16,848 nt of DNA from positions 8,232 through 25,079 of the forward strand of contig DISF01000049.1 of NCBI GenBank assembly GCA_002421985.1, written 5' to 3'. Shown here piece after piece: positions 14,384 through 16,848 of this stretch. The position numbers were made by a program, and so were the translations under genes. Numbering within the stretch: position 1 is the first letter of the stretch; every line of letters starts with the position of its first letter. Source of the stretch: Roseovarius sp. UBA6217. Its GTDB lineage: Bacteria; Pseudomonadota; Alphaproteobacteria; Rhodobacterales; Rhodobacteraceae. A model generated the notes under the pieces. That model made no database searches. It saw only the letters and a list, made by a program, of their open reading frames with translations, and was not told the origin of the DNA.

Positions 14384-14767
14384 CTATTCCGGCACCCAGG
14401 CATCATAATCGCGCCGCACGACCGGCTCGGGGCGGCGAATCGACCCACTTGGCACATAGGCGAGCGGCGTGCCGGTCAGGTTTTCCTGATGCGGTTTTTC
14501 CCACGGCTTGTGTGGCAGCGGCGCATCGCTCGGCGTCTCGTCAAAGGTGTGGTGCAGCCAGCCATGCCAATCCGGGCTTACCCGGCTGGCCTCGGCCTCG
14601 CCGTTGAAGATCACCCAGCGCCGCTTGCCGTCGCGCGAGCGGTAAAAGATGTTGCCCTGCGCGTCCTCGCCCACCTTCACGCCATTGCGCCAGGTATGAA
14701 ACTGGGTGTTGAGCGTCTGCCCGTTCCACCAAGTCACGGCGCGCAACAGCGTGTTAATGATACCCAT
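14384..14767 (-). CDS. NDUFA12/B17.2-family NADH:ubiquinone oxidoreductase accessory protein
   Basis: Bacterial homologue of the mitochondrial complex I subunit NDUFA12, characteristic of alphaproteobacteria. The 127-aa chain shows WWNGQTLNTQFHTWRNGVKVG (13-33, read in two blocks), KRRWVIFNGEAEASRVSP and DWHGWLHHTFDETP, then HQENLTGTPLAYVP, all typical of the family. I chose ATG 14767, which has GGAGG 5 nt upstream, over an in-frame start at 14815. It follows trpS by 63 bp on the same strand and leads mlaD and DUF2155. It should work at the membrane with complex I, whose nuo genes lie elsewhere. Confidence 0.92.
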   Translation of the reverse strand: MGIINTLLRAVTWWNGQTLNTQFHTWRNGVKVGEDAQGNIFYRSRDGKRRWVIFNGEAEASRVSPDWHGWLHHTFDETPSDAPLPHKPWEKPHQENLTGTPLAYVPSGSIRRPEPVVRRDYDAWVPE

Positions 14768-14830
14768 CAGAGCCTCCGGCGTTATCCTGTTTCGATATGG
14801 CGGATTTGGCGGCAAAGGTCCAGTGCCGCG

Positions 14831-15850
14831 TCACGCCCCCACCATCCCCATGATCGCATAGGTCCGGCGCAGGATCGGCCCGGCGATGGCGCGCGCGCGC
14901 GTGGCACCATCGGCCAACACGCGGTCGATCTCGGCCTCGTCCTGCATCAGGCGCTTCATCTCGGTGGAAATCGGCGCAAGGCGCGCCACCGCCAGATCGG
15001 CGAGCTTCGGCTTGAACTCGGAAAACGCCATGCCGCCCGCCTCGGCCATGACCTGCTCGACGCTCATATCCGCAAGGGCCGCGTAGATATTGACCAGATT
15101 GCGCGCCTCGGGCCGCGCCTCCAGCCCCGCCAGGTCCGAGGGCAGCGGCTCGGGGTCGGTCTTGGCCTTGCGGATCTTGCGGGCAATCGTGTCGGCGTCG
15201 TCGGTCAGGTTGATCCGGCTCATATCCGAGGGATCGGATTTCGACATCTTCTTGCTGCCATCGCGAAGGCTCATCACCCGCGTCGCCGCCCCCTCGATCA
15301 CCGGCTCGGGCAGCGGAAAGAACTCCACGCCGTAATCGTGGTTGAACTTGGCGGCAATGTCGCGCGCAAGCTCGATATGCTGTTTTTGGTCCTCGCCCAC
15401 CGGCACATGGGTGGCGTGATAGGCCAGAATATCGGCGGCCATCAGCGCGGGATAGGCGAAGAGGCCCAGCGAGGCGTTCTGCGCATTCTTGCCGGCCTTG
15501 TCCTTGAACTGCGTCATGCGCTGCATCCAGCCCATGCGCGCCACGCAGTTGAACACCCAGGCGAGCTGGCTGTGCTCGGCCACTTGTGACTGATTGAAAA
15601 GGATCGAACGCGCGGGATCAAGCCCCGAGGCGATGAAGCCCGCGGCCAGCTCGCGCGTGGCGCGGGCGAGATCGGCGGGCTCCTGCCAGACGGTGACGGC
15701 GTGCAGGTCCACCATGCAATAGATCGTCTCTATGCCCTGCTCCTGCGCCTCGGCAAAACGCTTGAGCGCGCCAAGGTAATTGCCCAGATGCAGGTTGCCC
15801 GAGGGCTGGATTCCCGAAAAGACGCGCGGGCTAAAGGCCGCCTCGGTCAT
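14831..15850 (-). CDS. trpS: Tryptophanyl-tRNA synthetase
   Basis: Class I synthetase that charges tRNA-Trp. The 339-aa chain has the HIGH-type motif PSGNLHLGN (16-24), with the preceding FSGIQ (11-15), and the KMSKS loop at about 201-205. MVDLHAVTV and the HVPVGEDQKQHIELARDIA block are also typical of TrpS. I chose ATG 15850, with GGAG 7 nt upstream, over an in-frame start at 15940 that would overlap the divergent rhomboid gene. The 63-bp gap to the NDUFA12 gene shows no terminator, so read-through is possible. Confidence 0.97.
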   Translation of the reverse strand: MTEAAFSPRVFSGIQPSGNLHLGNYLGALKRFAEAQEQGIETIYCMVDLHAVTVWQEPADLARATRELAAGFIASGLDPARSILFNQSQVAEHSQLAWVFNCVARMGWMQRMTQFKDKAGKNAQNASLGLFAYPALMAADILAYHATHVPVGEDQKQHIELARDIAAKFNHDYGVEFFPLPEPVIEGAATRVMSLRDGSKKMSKSDPSDMSRINLTDDADTIARKIRKAKTDPEPLPSDLAGLEARPEARNLVNIYAALADMSVEQVMAEAGGMAFSEFKPKLADLAVARLAPISTEMKRLMQDEAEIDRVLADGATRARAIAGPILRRTYAIMGMVGA

Positions 15851-15924
15851 AGGCTCACTCCGTGGTGGATTTCTCTGCCCGCCTCGCTTACCCATGCCGT
15901 CATGCCCCGTCAAGGAGAGCGGCC

Positions 15925-16605
15925 ATGCGCGACGACCCAAGCCCCCTCAACCCGATCCCGCCGGTGGTGCTGGTGCTGTTTCTGGTGATCGTCGGCGTCG
16001 AGGCGGCGTTCTCGCTTGGGGCGCGCGGCCTTGTCGGCGGCGCGGAGGCCGTCGGCTGGCGTATGGCGGCGATCGAGGAATACGGCTTTCACGGCGCGAT
16101 CCTGCGCTGGATGGTCGAGACCGGGCAATTCCCGACCGACCACCTGCGCCGCCTCGTCACCTATGCCTTTGTGCATGGCAGTTTCACCCATGCGCTCTTT
16201 GCCGGAGTGCTGCTGCTGGCGCTGGGCAAGTTTCTGGGCGAGGTGTTCCGCCACTGGGCGGTGCTGGTGATCTTTGCCACCGCGACCGTGGCCGGCGCGC
16301 TGATCTATGCCACGCTTGCGGGAGACCAACCCTGGCTCATCGGCGCGTTTCCCGGCGTTTACGGGATGATCGGCGGCTTTACCTATGTGATGTGGCTCAA
16401 GCTGGGGCAGATGGGCGCGAACCAGGCCCGCGCCTTTACCCTCATCGGCGTGCTGATGGCGCTGCAACTGGTGTTCGCGCTGCTGTTCGGCGGATCGCCC
16501 ACATGGCTTGCCGATGTGGGCGGCTTTGTTGCCGGATTTGCCGTGTCGATCCCGGTCAGCCCCGGCGGCCTCTCGCGCCTGCGCGCGCGGCTGCGGCGCG
16601 ATTGA
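15925..16605 (+). CDS. Rhomboid-fold membrane protein lacking catalytic residues (pseudo-rhomboid)
   Basis: A 226-aa integral membrane protein with about six helices and the rhomboid layout: RRLVTYAFVHGSFTHALF (75-92) matches the H-x-x-x-x-H region of rhomboids, and GVYGMIGGF (144-152) and DVGGFVAGF (197-205) align with the GxSGxxxGxxG and HxxGxxxG helices. The nucleophilic Ser is replaced by Y146, the catalytic His by D197 and the oxyanion Asn by A93, so proteolysis is not expected. ATG 15925 has AAGGAGAG 5 nt upstream; an in-frame start at 15862 is less likely. It is divergent from trpS with 74 bp between. Its function is unknown; inactive rhomboids elsewhere bind or chaperone membrane clients. 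Confidence 0.8.
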   Translation: MRDDPSPLNPIPPVVLVLFLVIVGVEAAFSLGARGLVGGAEAVGWRMAAIEEYGFHGAILRWMVETGQFPTDHLRRLVTYAFVHGSFTHALFAGVLLLALGKFLGEVFRHWAVLVIFATATVAGALIYATLAGDQPWLIGAFPGVYGMIGGFTYVMWLKLGQMGANQARAFTLIGVLMALQLVFALLFGGSPTWLADVGGFVAGFAVSIPVSPGGLSRLRARLRRD

Positions 16606-16768
16606 GGGGTGCGGGCGTGGTGCCTGCCATGTGCATTGCGGGGCGTTTGGGTGAAGGCGTTGAGGGGCTGTTGCTGCCATTCGATATGATGCGATAAGGC
16701 GCGCGATCGCCCGACCGCGGGTGGGCGCTGCAACGGTTGTGGCGGGCGCTTTATGGCGCAAAATACTT

Positions 16769-16780
16769 GAACAATTGTTC
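16769..16780. promoter_or_regulatory. 12-bp perfect palindrome GAACAATTGTTC in the 3' gene-free end
   Basis: A self-complementary 12-mer lies in a short AT-richer patch (about 16751-16785) of the 16606-16848 gap, which holds no gene I can support. It may be an operator for a gene beyond the window. The same gap ends with a GC-rich inverted repeat (AGCGCCCG 16800-16807 / CGGGCGCT 16822-16829, with CCCG-TC-CGGG nested inside at 16808-16817), which has no T-run after it. Confidence 0.3.
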
Positions 16781-16848
16781 GGGTGTGCCACCTCTCAGAA
16801 GCGCCCGCCCGTCCGGGCGGTCGGGCGCTCGCGCGGCGGCGCGCAAGC

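Noticed and set aside
15780..16697. A 305-codon plus-strand frame overlapping the trpS start and the rhomboid gene
   Set aside because: Arg/Ala/Gly-rich composition without membrane or domain pattern; the rhomboid frame in the same place has helices, a good ribosome site and conserved blocks.
16769..16780. LexA (SOS) box
   Set aside because: The spacing GAAC-N4-GTTC is that of Gram-positive LexA; alphaproteobacterial LexA recognises a direct repeat GTTC-N7-GTTC.
1..16848. CRISPR array, insertion sequence, prophage, tRNA or attachment site
   Set aside because: I looked for regularly spaced repeats, terminal inverted repeats with a transposase frame, integrase motifs and tRNA T-loop sequences, and saw none that I could support.

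Overview
The window reads as chromosomal DNA of a GC-rich alphaproteobacterium, most likely Rhodobacteraceae (Roseobacter group). The main pointers are a bacterial NDUFA12-type complex I protein in line with mlaD and a DUF2155 gene, the accB-accC-aat block next to it, a full queCDEF set, and an iron transport gene preceded by a TGA-N9-TCA operator-like palindrome. Genes are densely packed, with many 1-4 bp overlaps. I saw no transposase, integrase, CRISPR array, tRNA or rRNA, and no intergenic stretch longer than about 245 bp.

Layout. (1) 1-714: the 3' part of a zinc ABC permease (znuB, cut by the window edge), followed at 775-1791 by a periplasmic Fe(III)-binding protein on the same strand. 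A perfect 9-bp-arm palindrome lies in the last codons of znuB. (2) 1932-4880, minus strand: a tight four-gene operon, read as CinA-like MoCF domain protein -> GNAT acetyltransferase -> AhpD-like peroxidase -> DUF4892-like/OmpA envelope protein, with a sigma70-like promoter at its head and a hairpin-plus-T terminator at its end. (3) 5114-6374, plus strand: methionine aminopeptidase with an unusual insert and a GTG start, then a small glycine-zipper lipoprotein whose stop codon lies in a 28-bp tandem duplication. (4) 6431-8720, minus strand: queC-queD-queE-queF, the preQ0/preQ1 branch of queuosine synthesis, headed by what looks like a preQ1-I riboswitch whose A-rich tail runs into the queC Shine-Dalgarno. 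(5) 8837-11000: a fatty-acyl-CoA-type ligase divergent from a PAS-LuxR regulator, with CGCAA repeats between them. (6) 11117-13600: accB-accC-aat. (7) 13567-15850, minus strand: trpS -> NDUFA12 -> mlaD -> DUF2155; the last gene overlaps aat tail to tail by 34 bp. (8) 15925-16605: a rhomboid-fold membrane protein that has lost the catalytic Ser, His and the oxyanion Asn, followed by a 243-bp gene-free end.

Most genes are housekeeping: fatty acid synthesis (accBC), tRNA charging (trpS), N-terminal Met removal (map), N-end rule tagging (aat), queuosine precursor synthesis, complex I maturation and outer-membrane lipid trafficking. The items most worth following up are the preQ1-I riboswitch, the catalytically dead rhomboid, the PAS-LuxR/acyl-CoA ligase control region, and the iron operator inside znuB. 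I did not find a clear new defence or mobile system.
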